The translations under genes and the position numbers were made by a program. From contig JANQJA010000009.1 of assembly GCA_028281885.1 (NCBI GenBank), positions 1 to 64,000 of the forward strand: DNA of 64,000 nt, in the 5' to 3' direction. How positions within the stretch are numbered: the first letter of the stretch is position 1; each line of letters opens with the position of its first letter. Source of the stretch: Pseudomonadales bacterium. Its GTDB lineage: Bacteria; Pseudomonadota; Gammaproteobacteria; Pseudomonadales; Azotimanducaceae. Shown here one piece after another: positions 1 through 9,521 of this stretch. The notes under the pieces were generated by a model, which did not search any database, had not been told where the DNA came from, and saw only the letters and a list, made by a program, of their open reading frames with translations.

Positions 1-92
1 AACCGACGAAAAATCCGTTCCTACCCAAACCAGAGATCATGGAAAAACTGTAAACCATGTCTCCGGTATTAGATGTAAACCATGTGTCCGGG
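1..92. mobile_element. Probable end of an insertion sequence (IS481-like), partial
   Basis: An 18-base motif of the form TGTAAACCATGTSTCCGG occurs twice in direct orientation, at 49-66 and 74-91, with one mismatch and a 25-base period. Paired motifs of this kind are, from memory, typical of the ends of IS481-type elements, where they would be transposase binding sites. No transposase gene lies in the window, so the body of the element would lie to the left, outside the window. It abuts the tRNA-Ala region. The family name is from memory and not from a search. Confidence 0.45.
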
Positions 93-110
93 CAGGACCC
101 TTAAGGAAAT

Positions 111-186
111 TGGTGGAGCCAGGCGGGATCGAACCGCCGACCTCAACACTGCCAGTGTTGCGCTCTCCCAGCTGAGCTATGGCCCC
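111..186 (-). tRNA. tRNA-Ala (anticodon GGC)
   Basis: The minus strand folds as a complete 76-nt cloverleaf. The acceptor stem GGGGCCA pairs with TGGCTCC, the D arm is AGCTCAGCTGGGAGAGC, and the anticodon stem CAACA/TGTTG carries loop CTGGCAG with anticodon GGC, which reads GCC alanine codons. The T arm contains GGTTCGATCC and the 3' end is an encoded CCA. It lies between a putative IS end and a broken second copy of itself. Confidence 0.97.
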
Positions 187-213
187 AAATTTTCGCGAGG
201 GGTCTTGCCTGGC

Positions 214-266
214 CTGCCAGTGTTGCGCTGTCGGACGCGACCCCGGCCCAGCTGAGCTATGGCCCC
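214..266 (-). pseudogene. Truncated tRNA-Ala copy with internal insertion
   Basis: On the minus strand the first 20 bases repeat the 5' end of the neighbouring tRNA-Ala (acceptor strand and D arm). About 18 unrelated bases follow, then GCGCAACACTGGCAG, which matches the 5' anticodon stem and loop. The match then ends, with no 3' anticodon stem, T arm, acceptor 3' strand or CCA. It cannot fold as a tRNA and lies 27 bases upstream of the intact gene. It is best read as the remnant of a tandem duplication or of an element that recombined into the tRNA. Confidence 0.75.
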
Positions 267-315
267 ATTCGAAGGGCGAGCATAGTACCCAATGTCCCTG
301 GGCCTTGCAATGAGC

Positions 316-672
316 CTAGCTCTGGACTTCTCCTGCATCCAGGTAGTGAATGTTGCCGTCCGGGTCTGCAAAGAGTGCCAGGGTGCCGCCCCAGGGCTGT
401 CGAGTTGGCGGCATTTCGAAATGAACCTGCTGAGCCGATAGTGCGTCGTAGGTGGCGTCGATGTCATCGACCATAAAACCCAGTCCTGTATGACGCCCGA
501 CGAGTTCCCGCTGATCTGTGACCGCAAGACCGAGACTAATAGTGCCGGCGTTGAATGAGGCATAGCCATGGTCTGGATCGGCGTGATTCAGCACGAGCCC
601 AAGAACGTCACGATAAAAGCCGATGGCGCGCTCAAGGTCACTGACGAAAATATTGGTGTAGCGAATGTCCAT
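316..672 (-). CDS. VOC (glyoxalase/bleomycin-resistance fold) family protein
   Basis: The 118-residue protein has one vicinal-oxygen-chelate module. The N-terminal strand IRYTNIFVSDLERAIGFYRDVLGL is the usual opening, and the C-terminal FADPDGNIHYLDAG is the usual metal-ligand end. Such proteins bind a divalent metal and act as dioxygenases, isomerases or binding proteins; the substrate cannot be read here. An AGAGG ribosome-binding sequence precedes the ATG at 672. It is followed by the LysR gene on the same strand but is probably a separate unit. Confidence 0.85.
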   Translation of the reverse strand: MDIRYTNIFVSDLERAIGFYRDVLGLVLNHADPDHGYASFNAGTISLGLAVTDQRELVGRHTGLGFMVDDIDATYDALSAQQVHFEMPPTRQPWGGTLALFADPDGNIHYLDAGEVQS

Positions 673-717
673 AGCGGCGCCTCTTTGATGTCTGGGTCAT
701 TCTACTGCGTTGACTCG

Positions 718-1626
718 CTACATAACGAGATTCCAGGTTTCCCGACGCTGGAACGCCTCCTTCACGAAGTCGACAAACGCTCGCACCTTGTTGGAAAGGT
801 GCCTTGAGCGTGGGTAGAGCATAAAGATGTCGAGATGATCGCCGCTGTATTCCGGCAGGACTCGTTGCAGGGTGCCGTCCTGGAGTTCTGCCGCGACCAT
901 GAAGGTGGGCAGCATCACGATGCCCTGATCCTTTAATGCAGCTTCCTTTAATACCTGACCGTTGTTGGACCACATCACGCAGTTCACCCGGGTAGAAACG
1001 GGTCCTTCGGGGCCGGTCAGTTGCCAGATCAGCCCGGACTGCTGTAGACCGTAGTGTAAACAGCGAAGGGACTTCAGATCGTCCGGCGAAGTCATCGTTG
1101 TCGATTTGGCAAAGCGAGGTGTCGCACACAGGACGCGTTCTGTCTGTCCAATCTCTTCTGAGACGAGGCTGGTGGCGTGCTCCATCTCGCCGATCCGGAC
1201 AGTGACATCGTAGCCCTCTTCAATCAGGTCAACAAAGCGGTCGTTCAGTGTGACTTCGAGATGGATATCAGGGTGCTGCCGGACGAAGTTTCCAATGAGG
1301 GGCGCCATGTAGGTGACGCCAAACGTCATCGGCAGGTTGACGCGGAGGTTACCGCGCAGGCCACCCTGGAGTTCAGTCAGTTCACCGACCGCATTGTCCA
1401 GATCGGCAAGTATCGCCTGCGCCCGGTCGAAAAAAAGAAGGCCTGCCTCGGTGGGGGTGACGCTTCTGGTGCTCCGTCTTAGTAGTTGGGTATCCAGATG
1501 TGTTTCGAGCTGCTGGACCTGTTTATTGACGACCGCCCGGGAAAGTCCCATGACACGTGCAGCGGCGGCAAACCCGCCCGCCTCGACGACGGTCTCGAAC
1601 GCGCGCAGCGATTTGATCAGGTCCAT
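718..1626 (-). CDS. LysR-family transcriptional regulator
   Basis: The 302-residue protein begins MDLIKSLRAFETVVEAGGFA. It has a winged helix-turn-helix over residues 1-60 (RVMGLSRAVVNKQVQQLETHLDTQLLRR) and a periplasmic-binding-protein-like effector domain from about 90 to 295. The sequence resembles the large AaeR/DmlR-like subgroup common in Proteobacteria. It is divergent from a pirin gene with a 125-base spacer containing an inverted repeat. LysR regulators commonly control the divergent neighbour, so the pirin gene is the likely target. The effector is unknown. Confidence 0.93.
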   Translation of the reverse strand: MDLIKSLRAFETVVEAGGFAAAARVMGLSRAVVNKQVQQLETHLDTQLLRRSTRSVTPTEAGLLFFDRAQAILADLDNAVGELTELQGGLRGNLRVNLPMTFGVTYMAPLIGNFVRQHPDIHLEVTLNDRFVDLIEEGYDVTVRIGEMEHATSLVSEEIGQTERVLCATPRFAKSTTMTSPDDLKSLRCLHYGLQQSGLIWQLTGPEGPVSTRVNCVMWSNNGQVLKEAALKDQGIVMLPTFMVAAELQDGTLQRVLPEYSGDHLDIFMLYPRSRHLSNKVRAFVDFVKEAFQRRETWNLVM

Positions 1627-1675
1627 TTTCTCGCTCTATTGTCAAAAATTAAGAGACAAAATGTAATCTAAGCGA

Positions 1676-1693
1676 CTAATTGTATTCTATTAG
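1676..1693. promoter_or_regulatory. Candidate LysR operator between regulator and pirin gene
   Basis: The divergent spacer holds CTAAT, 8 bases, ATTAG, a perfect inverted repeat with the AT-rich symmetric layout and T-N11-A core expected of LysR regulator sites. It lies about 50 bases from the regulator start and 60 bases from the pirin start. This is inferred from position and symmetry only. Confidence 0.45.
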
Positions 1694-1751
1694 GCAAATA
1701 ATATCCTTCTCTCTATCGATTTGGGCGTAATAAAAGTAGCAGGAGGCTGAT

Positions 1752-2453
1752 ATGACTTATTACCGACCTGCCTCAGAACGAGGCCAGGCTAATTTCGGTT
1801 GGCTGGATAGTCGCCATACCTTTTCATTTGGCAGCTTTTACGATCCGTCGCACATGGGTTTTGGGGTGCTTCGTGTGATCAACGATGATCGGGTGGCACC
1901 GGGCGATGGCTTCCCGCCGCACGGCCATCAGGATATGGAGATCATTTCCGTGGTGCTGGAAGGCGGCCTCGCTCATAAGGATTCCATGGGCAACGGTTCC
2001 ACCATCCGGCCCGGGGATGTGCAGCGGATGTCAGCAGGTACGGGGGTTCGGCATAGTGAGTTCAATGCGTCTGACAGCGAAGGTGTTCATTTCCTCCAGA
2101 TCTGGTTGTTACCGGAGCGGGAAGGGATTGTGCCGGGATACGAGCAACAACACTTTGCGCGCCAGTCAAAACTGGATCGACTGAAGCTTGTTGCTTCCCG
2201 TGACGGCAGGGACGGTTCGCTGACCATCAATCAGGATGCCAATCTTTACCAATCGATCCTGACGGCAGGGCAGAGTCTTGAACATCATCCTGATGAACCG
2301 CGCAAGATCTACATTCATGTCATCAGTGGCGAACTGGATGTTGACGGTCGCCGGCTGAAGGAGGGTGATGGTCTTGGGTTGGATGGCGTCCAGGCGGTCG
2401 CAATCTCGGCGGCGGTCGAAGCAGAGTTTTTGTTGTTTGAGCTTGATCGCTGA
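1752..2453 (+). CDS. Pirin family protein (YhhW/quercetinase-like bicupin)
   Basis: The 233-residue protein has the two-cupin layout of pirins. The N-terminal cupin carries the metal-ligand pattern PHGHQDMEI and a later H near TGVRHSEFN, plus the signature SRHTFSFGSFYDP. The E. coli relative YhhW has quercetin 2,3-dioxygenase activity; other pirins act as metal-dependent regulators or redox sensors. An AGGAGG ribosome site sits 8 bases before the ATG. It is divergently paired with a LysR regulator, which suggests it is induced by a small molecule, possibly an electrophile or aromatic. Confidence 0.93.
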   Translation: MTYYRPASERGQANFGWLDSRHTFSFGSFYDPSHMGFGVLRVINDDRVAPGDGFPPHGHQDMEIISVVLEGGLAHKDSMGNGSTIRPGDVQRMSAGTGVRHSEFNASDSEGVHFLQIWLLPEREGIVPGYEQQHFARQSKLDRLKLVASRDGRDGSLTINQDANLYQSILTAGQSLEHHPDEPRKIYIHVISGELDVDGRRLKEGDGLGLDGVQAVAISAAVEAEFLLFELDR

Positions 2454-2546
2454 ATGGAACTTTAGCTGGTCAGTCTTGCCGGGGTTTGATTCCCGGGGTG
2501 GGCAGTAGATACTCGCCGGTAGTCTCAATAAGGAATCAATCCCGGC

Positions 2547-4307
2547 ATGACTGATACGCTGGTTCACGTGGTGGTTTACCTGACCGCGGCAGTAATCGCT
2601 GTTCCCATTTTTCAACGCCTGCGGCTGGGTTCTATTCTTGGCTACCTGGCGGCCGGTGTGGTCATCGGCCCATTCGGGATTGGTTTCATTTCTCATCCGA
2701 ATGAGACGTTGCATCTGGCGGAACTGGGTGTGGTACTGCTGCTTTTCGTGATCGGGCTCGAACTGAGCCCTGCCACGCTTTGGCGAATGCGTCGCTGGAT
2801 TCTTCTACTGGGTAACGCACAGGTACTGGGTACGGCGGCTGTCGTGATATTTCTGGCCTGGCTGCTCTACGCCATGTCAGTGAGCGTCGCCTTCATGGTG
2901 GGGCTGGCACTGGCGCTGTCGTCGACGGCCTTCGCCGTGCAACTCATGAAAGACTACCGCATCCTGAATACGCCCATTGGCCAGAAGGCGTTCTCGATCC
3001 TGCTGTTACAGGATCTGGCCGTGATACCGATCCTGCTCTATGTCGCTGCGTTAGGCGGAGGCGCCGCCGAGGGTCCGCCCTGGTGGATAGGCGTTGTGAC
3101 CGTCGGTGTGGTGCTGGGGGTCGGTTACATGGCATTGAATCCGTTCCTTCGGGTCGTTGCGCGTTGGGGCAGTTCGGAACTGATGACGGCGGCGGCGCTG
3201 CTGATTGTCCTCGGCACGGCATTGCTGGTGGAGAGCGCCGGTCTGTCGATGGGCCTGGGCGCATTTTTGGCCGGCATCATGTTGGCTAATTCCAGCTTCC
3301 GACATCAGCTGGAAACCGACATCGCGCCGTTCCAGGGAATACTGATGGGTTTGTTCTTTATTGCCATTGGCATGGTGCTGGATATCAACCTGCTACTGAG
3401 CGAACCACTGCATGTGTTTGCTATCGCCGTGGGTTTGCTGGCGATAAAGGCCGTCTGGATCGCAATACTGATGAAGCTGAGTGGATCGCCTGTTCACGAT
3501 TCGATTCGCATCGCGTTGATGCTGGCACAAGGTGGTGAGTTCGCCTTTGTCGTCCTGACGCAGGCGCTTGATACGGGCGTCATAGACGCAGGCCTGGCTA
3601 ATCTGATCAGTCTTGCGGTGGGAATCTCGATGGCGCTGACCGGCCCGCTTGTCAGCCTCTATAACCTTGTCCTGATTCGAGGCAAGAAGAACGATGATTA
3701 CGACACGGCGATGGAGAGTGGCGATCCGGAAGTGATTATTGCCGGATTTGGTCGCGTTGGACAGATCACGGGTCGTATCCTCGCCGCGCACAACATCCCG
3801 TTTACTGCATTGGATAGAGATGCCGAGCACATTGAGTTTGTTCGTCAGTTCGGCAACCGTATTTTCTTTGGCGATGCGACGCGCCTCGATCTGCTGGTAA
3901 CGGCGGGCATTCATTCTGCGAAAGTCATGCTGGTGGCCGTTGATGATGAAGCCGAAGCCTTGAAGATTGTTGAGGTTGTGCGGGCAGAGTGTCCCGATAT
4001 TCGGATTGTCAGCAGGGCCCATAACAGGGTGAACCTGCTGAAGCAGAGGCAGGCCGGGGCAGACTATTCCGCCCGCGAACTATGGGGAAGCAGCCTTGAT
4101 ATGGCGATAGAGGTTCTGAAAGGTATCGGTTTTGACGCTGATCGCGCTCAGGCCATCGGTGACATATTCCACGACCATGATGATGGGCTTATTGAAGAGG
4201 CGCTGAAGTATCCGGTGGAAACCGAGCACCTGATCAGGATTGGTATCGAAGGCCGTAAAGAACTTGAGCGACTGTTCGAGCTTGATAAAAAAGGTGAACT
4301 GAACTGA
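2547..4307 (+). CDS. Kef-type (CPA2) K+/H+ antiporter with C-terminal RCK/TrkA-N domain
   Basis: The 586-residue inner-membrane protein has about 12 transmembrane segments over residues 1-380, including LLFVIGLELSP in the third helix region and AQGGEFAFVV near residue 330, both typical of CPA2 exchangers. A Rossmann RCK domain starts near residue 396 (IIAGFGRVGQITGRIL) and ends with a TrkA-C-like tail. Family members export K+ in exchange for H+, and KefB/KefC are gated by glutathione adducts. No KefF/KefG-type quinone oxidoreductase is adjacent, so glutathione control is not established. Confidence 0.92.
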   Translation: MTDTLVHVVVYLTAAVIAVPIFQRLRLGSILGYLAAGVVIGPFGIGFISHPNETLHLAELGVVLLLFVIGLELSPATLWRMRRWILLLGNAQVLGTAAVVIFLAWLLYAMSVSVAFMVGLALALSSTAFAVQLMKDYRILNTPIGQKAFSILLLQDLAVIPILLYVAALGGGAAEGPPWWIGVVTVGVVLGVGYMALNPFLRVVARWGSSELMTAAALLIVLGTALLVESAGLSMGLGAFLAGIMLANSSFRHQLETDIAPFQGILMGLFFIAIGMVLDINLLLSEPLHVFAIAVGLLAIKAVWIAILMKLSGSPVHDSIRIALMLAQGGEFAFVVLTQALDTGVIDAGLANLISLAVGISMALTGPLVSLYNLVLIRGKKNDDYDTAMESGDPEVIIAGFGRVGQITGRILAAHNIPFTALDRDAEHIEFVRQFGNRIFFGDATRLDLLVTAGIHSAKVMLVAVDDEAEALKIVEVVRAECPDIRIVSRAHNRVNLLKQRQAGADYSARELWGSSLDMAIEVLKGIGFDADRAQAIGDIFHDHDDGLIEEALKYPVETEHLIRIGIEGRKELERLFELDKKGELN

Positions 4308-4360
4308 GCGACATTGGTTGTGCTAGATTCACCCCATCTTGTTACCAATCGGAGATAAAT

Positions 4361-4828
4361 ATGTCAGCAATGGAAAAAGCGAAGAGCGAGCTGGAGGCGA
4401 AGATCGGTCAGGAGCTTTCTCCGCCGGAAGACTGGATCGAGGTGACCCAGGAGCGAGTCAATAGATTTGCTGAGGCGAGCGGCGATTTTCAGTGGATTCA
4501 CGTCGAGCCGGAACGTGCAAAGGATGGCCCTTTCGGTGTGGCGATTGCCCACGGCCAGCTGACGCTGTCGATGTTTGGTGTCATGGCGCCGCGCGGATCA
4601 GAAAATGAGCGCATGGAAGGGCAAAAACTTTCCATCAACTACGGTTTCAATCGCGTACGTTTTCCGGCACCGGTGCCCGTGGGTTCACGCGTCCGTGCCC
4701 GTCGTATCCTGAAATCGGTTGAAGAAAAGGGCGGCATGATTGAGATTGTGGTTGAAATGACCGTTGAAATTGATGGCCATGATAAGCCCGCCTGCGTGGC
4801 TGATCGCGTGGCGCGTCTCGTATTCTAA
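4361..4828 (+). CDS. MaoC family dehydratase (hot-dog enoyl-CoA hydratase-like)
   Basis: The 155-residue single hot-dog protein carries the hydratase-2 motif ASGDFQWIHVEPERA followed by GVAIAHGQLTL, which supplies the catalytic Asp and His. The N-terminal helix plus WIEVTQERVNRFAEA matches the NodN/MaoC branch. It probably hydrates a trans-2-enoyl-CoA to an (R)-3-hydroxyacyl-CoA; the chain length is unknown. GGAG precedes the ATG. It lies 25 bases upstream of purT on the same strand, with no functional link visible. Confidence 0.9.
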   Translation: MSAMEKAKSELEAKIGQELSPPEDWIEVTQERVNRFAEASGDFQWIHVEPERAKDGPFGVAIAHGQLTLSMFGVMAPRGSENERMEGQKLSINYGFNRVRFPAPVPVGSRVRARRILKSVEEKGGMIEIVVEMTVEIDGHDKPACVADRVARLVF

Positions 4829-4853
4829 TCAAAAGTAAGGAGCAGCAATCCAG

Positions 4854-6038
4854 ATGACCACCATTGGAACGCCGCTTTCGCATGTAGCGACCAGGGTCCT
4901 GTTGTGTGGCAGCGGCGAACTGGGCAAGGAAGTCACGATTGAATTGCAACGCCTTGGCGTTGAAGTCATCGCGGTCGATCGATACGCCAATGCGCCTGCC
5001 ATGCAGGTCGCGCACCGGTCACACGTGATCTCGATGCTGGACGGGGCGGCATTGAGGGAAGTCATTGAGAAAGAGAATCCTGATTTGATTGTCCCGGAAA
5101 TCGAGGCGCTGCATACGGATACGTTGCTTGAACTGGAAAAAGAAGGCTACACGGTAGTACCGACCGCTCGCGCTGCCCGCCTGACCATGAACCGGGAGGG
5201 TATTCGGCGGCTGGTCGCCGAAGAGCTTGGGATTGAAACCTCACCCTACGCGTTTGCCGATACCGAGACGGAGTATCGTGAGGTTGTCGACAGGATTGGA
5301 ATACCCTGCGTTGTTAAACCGGTCATGTCCTCCTCGGGCAAGGGTCAGTCCCTGGTCGAGTTCGAAGACGAAGTCGCTAATGGCTGGGCCTATGCCCAGT
5401 CGGGAGGGCGGTCGGGAGCGGGGCGTGTCATCGTTGAAGGTTTCGTTGATTTTGACTTCGAGATCACGCTCTTAACCGTGCGGCACAGGGATGGCACGGC
5501 ATTCTGCGCCCCCATTGGTCACCGTCAGGTTGCGGGAGACTACCAGGAATCCTGGCAGCCGCAGCTGATGTCTGATGAGACGTTGTCGCGGGCCCAGCAG
5601 ATCGCGATGGAAGTGACCAACGCCCTGGGCGGATATGGGATCTTCGGTGTCGAACTCTTTGTGGCCGGCGAAGACGTCATTTTCAGCGAAGTTTCCCCGC
5701 GGCCTCACGATACGGGCATGGTGACGATGATCTCGCAGGATCTTTCCGAGTTTGCGCTGCATGCGCGCGCGATTCTCGGGTTACCCATACCCGGCATTCG
5801 GCAGTTTGGTCCGAGTGCGTCTCACGTGATCAAGGTTGAAGGAGAGTCTACTACCGTGCGCTATGGGGAGCTGGACCAGGTGCTTGAAGAACCGAATACA
5901 CAGCTTCGCCTGTTTGGCAAACCCGAGGTGGCTGGTGAACGACGAATGGGGGTTGTGCTGGCCCTGGCAGACGATATCAACAAGGCGCGAAAAAAGGCCG
6001 AGGCGGCCGCTCAAAAGGTAATTGTGAGCCTGGATTAG
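4854..6038 (+). CDS. purT: Formate-dependent phosphoribosylglycinamide formyltransferase
   Basis: The 394-residue ATP-grasp enzyme of purine synthesis makes formyl-GAR from GAR, formate and ATP. The N-terminal Rossmann part reads [22 protein letters not shown]. The ATP-grasp part includes [16 protein letters not shown] and the metal-binding end [14 protein letters not shown]. Length and order match PurT (392 residues in E. coli). AAGGAG precedes the ATG. It converges on ppc with an 11-base gap and no clear terminator between them. Confidence 0.97.
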   Translation: MTTIGTPLSHVATRVLLCGSGELGKEVTIELQRLGVEVIAVDRYANAPAMQVAHRSHVISMLDGAALREVIEKENPDLIVPEIEALHTDTLLELEKEGYTVVPTARAARLTMNREGIRRLVAEELGIETSPYAFADTETEYREVVDRIGIPCVVKPVMSSSGKGQSLVEFEDEVANGWAYAQSGGRSGAGRVIVEGFVDFDFEITLLTVRHRDGTAFCAPIGHRQVAGDYQESWQPQLMSDETLSRAQQIAMEVTNALGGYGIFGVELFVAGEDVIFSEVSPRPHDTGMVTMISQDLSEFALHARAILGLPIPGIRQFGPSASHVIKVEGESTTVRYGELDQVLEEPNTQLRLFGKPEVAGERRMGVVLALADDINKARKKAEAAAQKVIVSLD

Positions 6039-6049
6039 CGAGCTGTTTG

Positions 6050-8680
6050 CTAACCCGTATTTCTCATGCTGGCGGCGATGCCGGCGATCGTTACCAGCAG
6101 CGCCTTGTCGACCTGCTCGTTCTCACCACTCTCGTTGCGGCTTCTGCGCAGCAGCTCAATCTGCAAAAACTGCAGCGGGTCCGTGTAAGGGTTACGTAGT
6201 TCGATGGACTGTTGAATTTCAGGCGCTTGTTCGAGTAGTTGGGTCTGGGACTTCAGCGTCAGCACCACCTCGATCAACCGCGACATTCTTGTTCGAAACT
6301 GGGCCGCGAATTCACTGAGGCTCGGGTCAACCAGCACGGCATCATATTCGGCCGCGATATCGACATCGGCTTTGCTGAGTACCATTTCGAGCATGTCCAG
6401 GTGAGTCTGGAAGAACGGCCAGTCGGCGACCATCTCGTGCAGTACGTGCAGATCCTTGCCGCTCATGTGTTGTTCGAAGGCAGCATCTGTGCCGAGCCAG
6501 GCTGGCAGCATGAGACGCTTCTGGGTCCAGGCGAACACCCAGGGTATGGCTCTTAATTCGTCGATGGTTTTGCTGTCATCGCCGCTGTCGCGACGACGGG
6601 CCGGACGGCTGCCGAGTGCGAGCTTGGCGAGTTCCGCTTCGGGTGTTCCCTGGGTGAAGTAGTCGATGAAGTAGGGGTCCTCGCGCACGATCTCGCGATA
6701 ACTCTGGCGAGCTACATCCGCCAGGCTGTCCATGGTTCTGCGCCAGTTCTCACTGGGCTTGGCAGGTGGAATCAGGGTTGCTTCGATCACGGCGCTCAAT
6801 ACCAGGTCGATGTTGGCCACCGCCAGTTCCTCAGACCCATACTTGAAGCGAATCATTTCGCCCTGTTCGGTCACTCGCATGCTGCCTTTCACTGAACCTG
6901 GTGGCTGGGACAGGATGGCGGATCGGGCCGGACCGCCGCCGCGACCCGGTGTGCCGCCGCGGCCGTGAAACAGTGTCAGACGCGTATCGTATTTTTCAGA
7001 GATGGTGACCAGATCTTCCTGGGCGCGATACTGCGCCCAGGCTGCCGCCATTTGTCCGGCGTCCTTGGCCGAATCGGAATAGCCGATCATGACCTGCTGA
7101 TACCCTTCAATGTAGTTGGTGTACCAGGGGATTCGTAACAGTCGTTCCAGTGTCCAGGCGGCGTTCTCCAGATCCTCGAGGGTCTCGAACAGGGGCACGA
7201 TGGGTAGCTTTCTGGCGAGGCCGCTTTTTTTCAGCAGCAGGATGACCGCCAGTACGTCAGAGGGGTTTTTGGCCATCGATATGACGTAGCTGGCAATCCC
7301 TTCGGCGTTGCTTTCAGCAATCAGCGAAAATGTGTCGAGCGTTTCCTGCACCTCTGGGTCAGGCGACCACTGAGGCGGAATCAGCGGGCGTCGGGTGTCC
7401 AGTTCCTCTACCAGAAAATCCTGTCGTGCCGACTCTGACCATTCCTTGTAGCTGCCAATCTGCAGGTACTGGGTGAGTGCATCGAGAACGTCTTCGTGCC
7501 GATCGGCGCTTTGGCGAATATCGAGCTCTACCAGGGTGACGCCGAAAGTGGATACGCGAATCAGTGTCTTTTTTAGCAGTCCCTCGGCAATGATGCCCAT
7601 GCCGCAGGCATGTAGTGACTGATAACAGCGATGCAGCGGTTCATAAAGATCGGCCCGCTTCAGAATGAGGTCAGGCGTGGGTGGTTCCAGCGTCGAAGCC
7701 CACTCCCGTGTTTTGTTCAGTCGTTCGCGCAGTCGTCGCAGGATATGCCGATAAGGTTCATGAGTATCTTCGCTGCAGAGTTCGAGAATATCGGGCGTGC
7801 AATGGGTCATGGATAACTGGGCGAGCAGTTCTTCGATGTCGCGCAGGTACAAATCGGCGGCCATCCATCGTGCCAGCCTGATTACTTCGTCAGTCACTGC
7901 TGCGGTGACATTCGGATTGCCGTCCCGGTCACCGCCCATCCAGGAGGAAACGGTGATGGGTGTGGCATCAAGTGGCAGGGATTCTCCGGTGTATTTCTGC
8001 AGCAGTTGATCGATACCTTCCCAGATCAGGGGAACGGCGGTCCAGAATGAGTGTTCGATGACCGCGTAGCCCCACTTGGCCTCATCCTGCGGTGTAGGAC
8101 GCTCGGTCCGAATCTCGTCCGTGTACCAGACTTCCGCGATCAGGCGCTCCAGTTCGCGCCGGTCGCCGGGATGAAGGGTTTCGTTTGGGTTGACGTGGTC
8201 CAGTTCCGAGGCGATCCGGTTGTATTTCTGAATCAGCGTACGCCGGGTAATCTCAGTCGGGTGCGCGGTCAGGACCAGTTCGCAGTTCAAATGACGAATC
8301 GTTTCAGCGAGCTGCCGACTGGGGATGTTTTCGTCCCCTGCCAGCCTTTGAAACAACTGGTCGAGATTGTAGCTATCCGGGAAGGGTGCTGACCGCTGGT
8401 AGGTTGATTCTGCCTGCTCGGCAATGTTGGCCAGGTTGAGAAACTGATTAAACGCCCGCGCGATGGAAACGAGGTGATCGTCATCGAGCGATTTCAATAA
8501 TTGTTGCAGTGACTGATCGGTGGCTTCGTCGTGACGCTGGCGCCGAGCCTTCGCCATGGTCCTGATTTCTTCCACCTTCTCAAGAAATGCCTCACCATGA
8601 TGATCCATCATGGTTTCGCCAAGCAGTTCGCCCAGGATTCGAACGCGATGGCGCAGGCGTTTCGAGATCAGTTGGTCCAT
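6050..8680 (-). CDS. ppc: Phosphoenolpyruvate carboxylase
   Basis: The 876-residue cytosolic enzyme fixes bicarbonate onto PEP to give oxaloacetate. The first catalytic signature LTAHPTEITRR is present with His140. The second signature region contains FHGRGGTPGRGGGPARSAIL, and the protein ends in the family's RNTG carboxy terminus, with LRNPYTDPLQFLQIELLRR before it. Length is normal for bacterial Ppc. Together with AceK elsewhere in the window it points to an organism that balances anaplerosis and the glyoxylate shunt. Confidence 0.98.
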   Translation of the reverse strand: MDQLISKRLRHRVRILGELLGETMMDHHGEAFLEKVEEIRTMAKARRQRHDEATDQSLQQLLKSLDDDHLVSIARAFNQFLNLANIAEQAESTYQRSAPFPDSYNLDQLFQRLAGDENIPSRQLAETIRHLNCELVLTAHPTEITRRTLIQKYNRIASELDHVNPNETLHPGDRRELERLIAEVWYTDEIRTERPTPQDEAKWGYAVIEHSFWTAVPLIWEGIDQLLQKYTGESLPLDATPITVSSWMGGDRDGNPNVTAAVTDEVIRLARWMAADLYLRDIEELLAQLSMTHCTPDILELCSEDTHEPYRHILRRLRERLNKTREWASTLEPPTPDLILKRADLYEPLHRCYQSLHACGMGIIAEGLLKKTLIRVSTFGVTLVELDIRQSADRHEDVLDALTQYLQIGSYKEWSESARQDFLVEELDTRRPLIPPQWSPDPEVQETLDTFSLIAESNAEGIASYVISMAKNPSDVLAVILLLKKSGLARKLPIVPLFETLEDLENAAWTLERLLRIPWYTNYIEGYQQVMIGYSDSAKDAGQMAAAWAQYRAQEDLVTISEKYDTRLTLFHGRGGTPGRGGGPARSAILSQPPGSVKGSMRVTEQGEMIRFKYGSEELAVANIDLVLSAVIEATLIPPAKPSENWRRTMDSLADVARQSYREIVREDPYFIDYFTQGTPEAELAKLALGSRPARRRDSGDDSKTIDELRAIPWVFAWTQKRLMLPAWLGTDAAFEQHMSGKDLHVLHEMVADWPFFQTHLDMLEMVLSKADVDIAAEYDAVLVDPSLSEFAAQFRTRMSRLIEVVLTLKSQTQLLEQAPEIQQSIELRNPYTDPLQFLQIELLRRSRNESGENEQVDKALLVTIAGIAASMRNTG

Positions 8681-8759
8681 AGGCGGAACACTACGCCTTC
8701 ATCGGCATATGTCAATTTGGACACGCGCTGCTAGTATCGATGAACGGAGGGAGTAAACG

Positions 8760-9521
8760 ATGAACCAGATCTACGATATGAAGGGCAAGGTGGTCATGAT
8801 CACCGGCGGGAGCCGGGGGTTGGGTCGCGAGATGTCATTGGCTTTTGCCGCACAGGGTGCTGACATTGTTGTTGCCAGTCGCAAGCTGGACAATTGTGAG
8901 GGTGTTGCCGCAGAAGTCGAGGCGCTCGGCTGCCGCGCGATGCCGCTGGCACTGCATGTCGGGCACAGCTGGGATGAACTGGACGCCTGCGTGGATCGCG
9001 TGATCGAACATTTCGGCAGGATCGATGTGTTGATCAACAATGCCGGTCTGTCGCCGCTCTATCCCTCTCTTGATCAGGTCACCGAGGAACTCTTCGACAA
9101 GGTGATTGATATCAATCTTAAGGGGCCATTCCGCCTCAGTGCGAATGTCGGCAAATTGATGGCGGAAGGCGATGGCGGATCGATACTTAATATCAGCTCG
9201 ATTGCGGCGCTGTCGCATAGTGCCGGGGCCCAGCCTTATGGCGCTGCCAAGGCGGGACTCAATGCCATCACCAAGGCTTTCGCCCATGCCTATGCCCCCA
9301 AGGTCAGGGTGAATTGCATCATGGCCGGCCCTTTTCTGACCGACGTGTCCAAAGCCTGGGATATGGAAGCGTTTGCAGCTCGCGCGGCCAACCGGATTCC
9401 GCTGCGGCGCGGTGGTCAACCCGAAGAGATTGTCGGGGCGGCACTTTACTTTGCCAGCGATCTCGCCAGCTTTACCACGGGCTCGATCATGACGATCGAT
9501 GGCGGGTCACACTTTGGTTAG
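8760..9521 (+). CDS. Short-chain dehydrogenase/reductase (SDR)
   Basis: The 253-residue classical SDR has the cofactor motif TGGSRGLG near residue 17, NNAG near residue 96, the catalytic Ser in NISSIAAL and the YGAAK pair. The C-terminal GSIMTIDGGSHFG is typical of the FabG-like branch. It would oxidise or reduce an unidentified alcohol/ketone with NAD(P). A strong GGAGGGAG ribosome site precedes the ATG. Its stop overlaps the stop of the convergent zinc-ribbon gene through a shared TTAG. Confidence 0.93.
   Translation: MNQIYDMKGKVVMITGGSRGLGREMSLAFAAQGADIVVASRKLDNCEGVAAEVEALGCRAMPLALHVGHSWDELDACVDRVIEHFGRIDVLINNAGLSPLYPSLDQVTEELFDKVIDINLKGPFRLSANVGKLMAEGDGGSILNISSIAALSHSAGAQPYGAAKAGLNAITKAFAHAYAPKVRVNCIMAGPFLTDVSKAWDMEAFAARAANRIPLRRGGQPEEIVGAALYFASDLASFTTGSIMTIDGGSHFG

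Noticed and set aside
214-266. A second functional tRNA-Ala
   Set aside because: It lacks the 3' half, T arm and CCA and has an insertion in the D arm, so it cannot fold.
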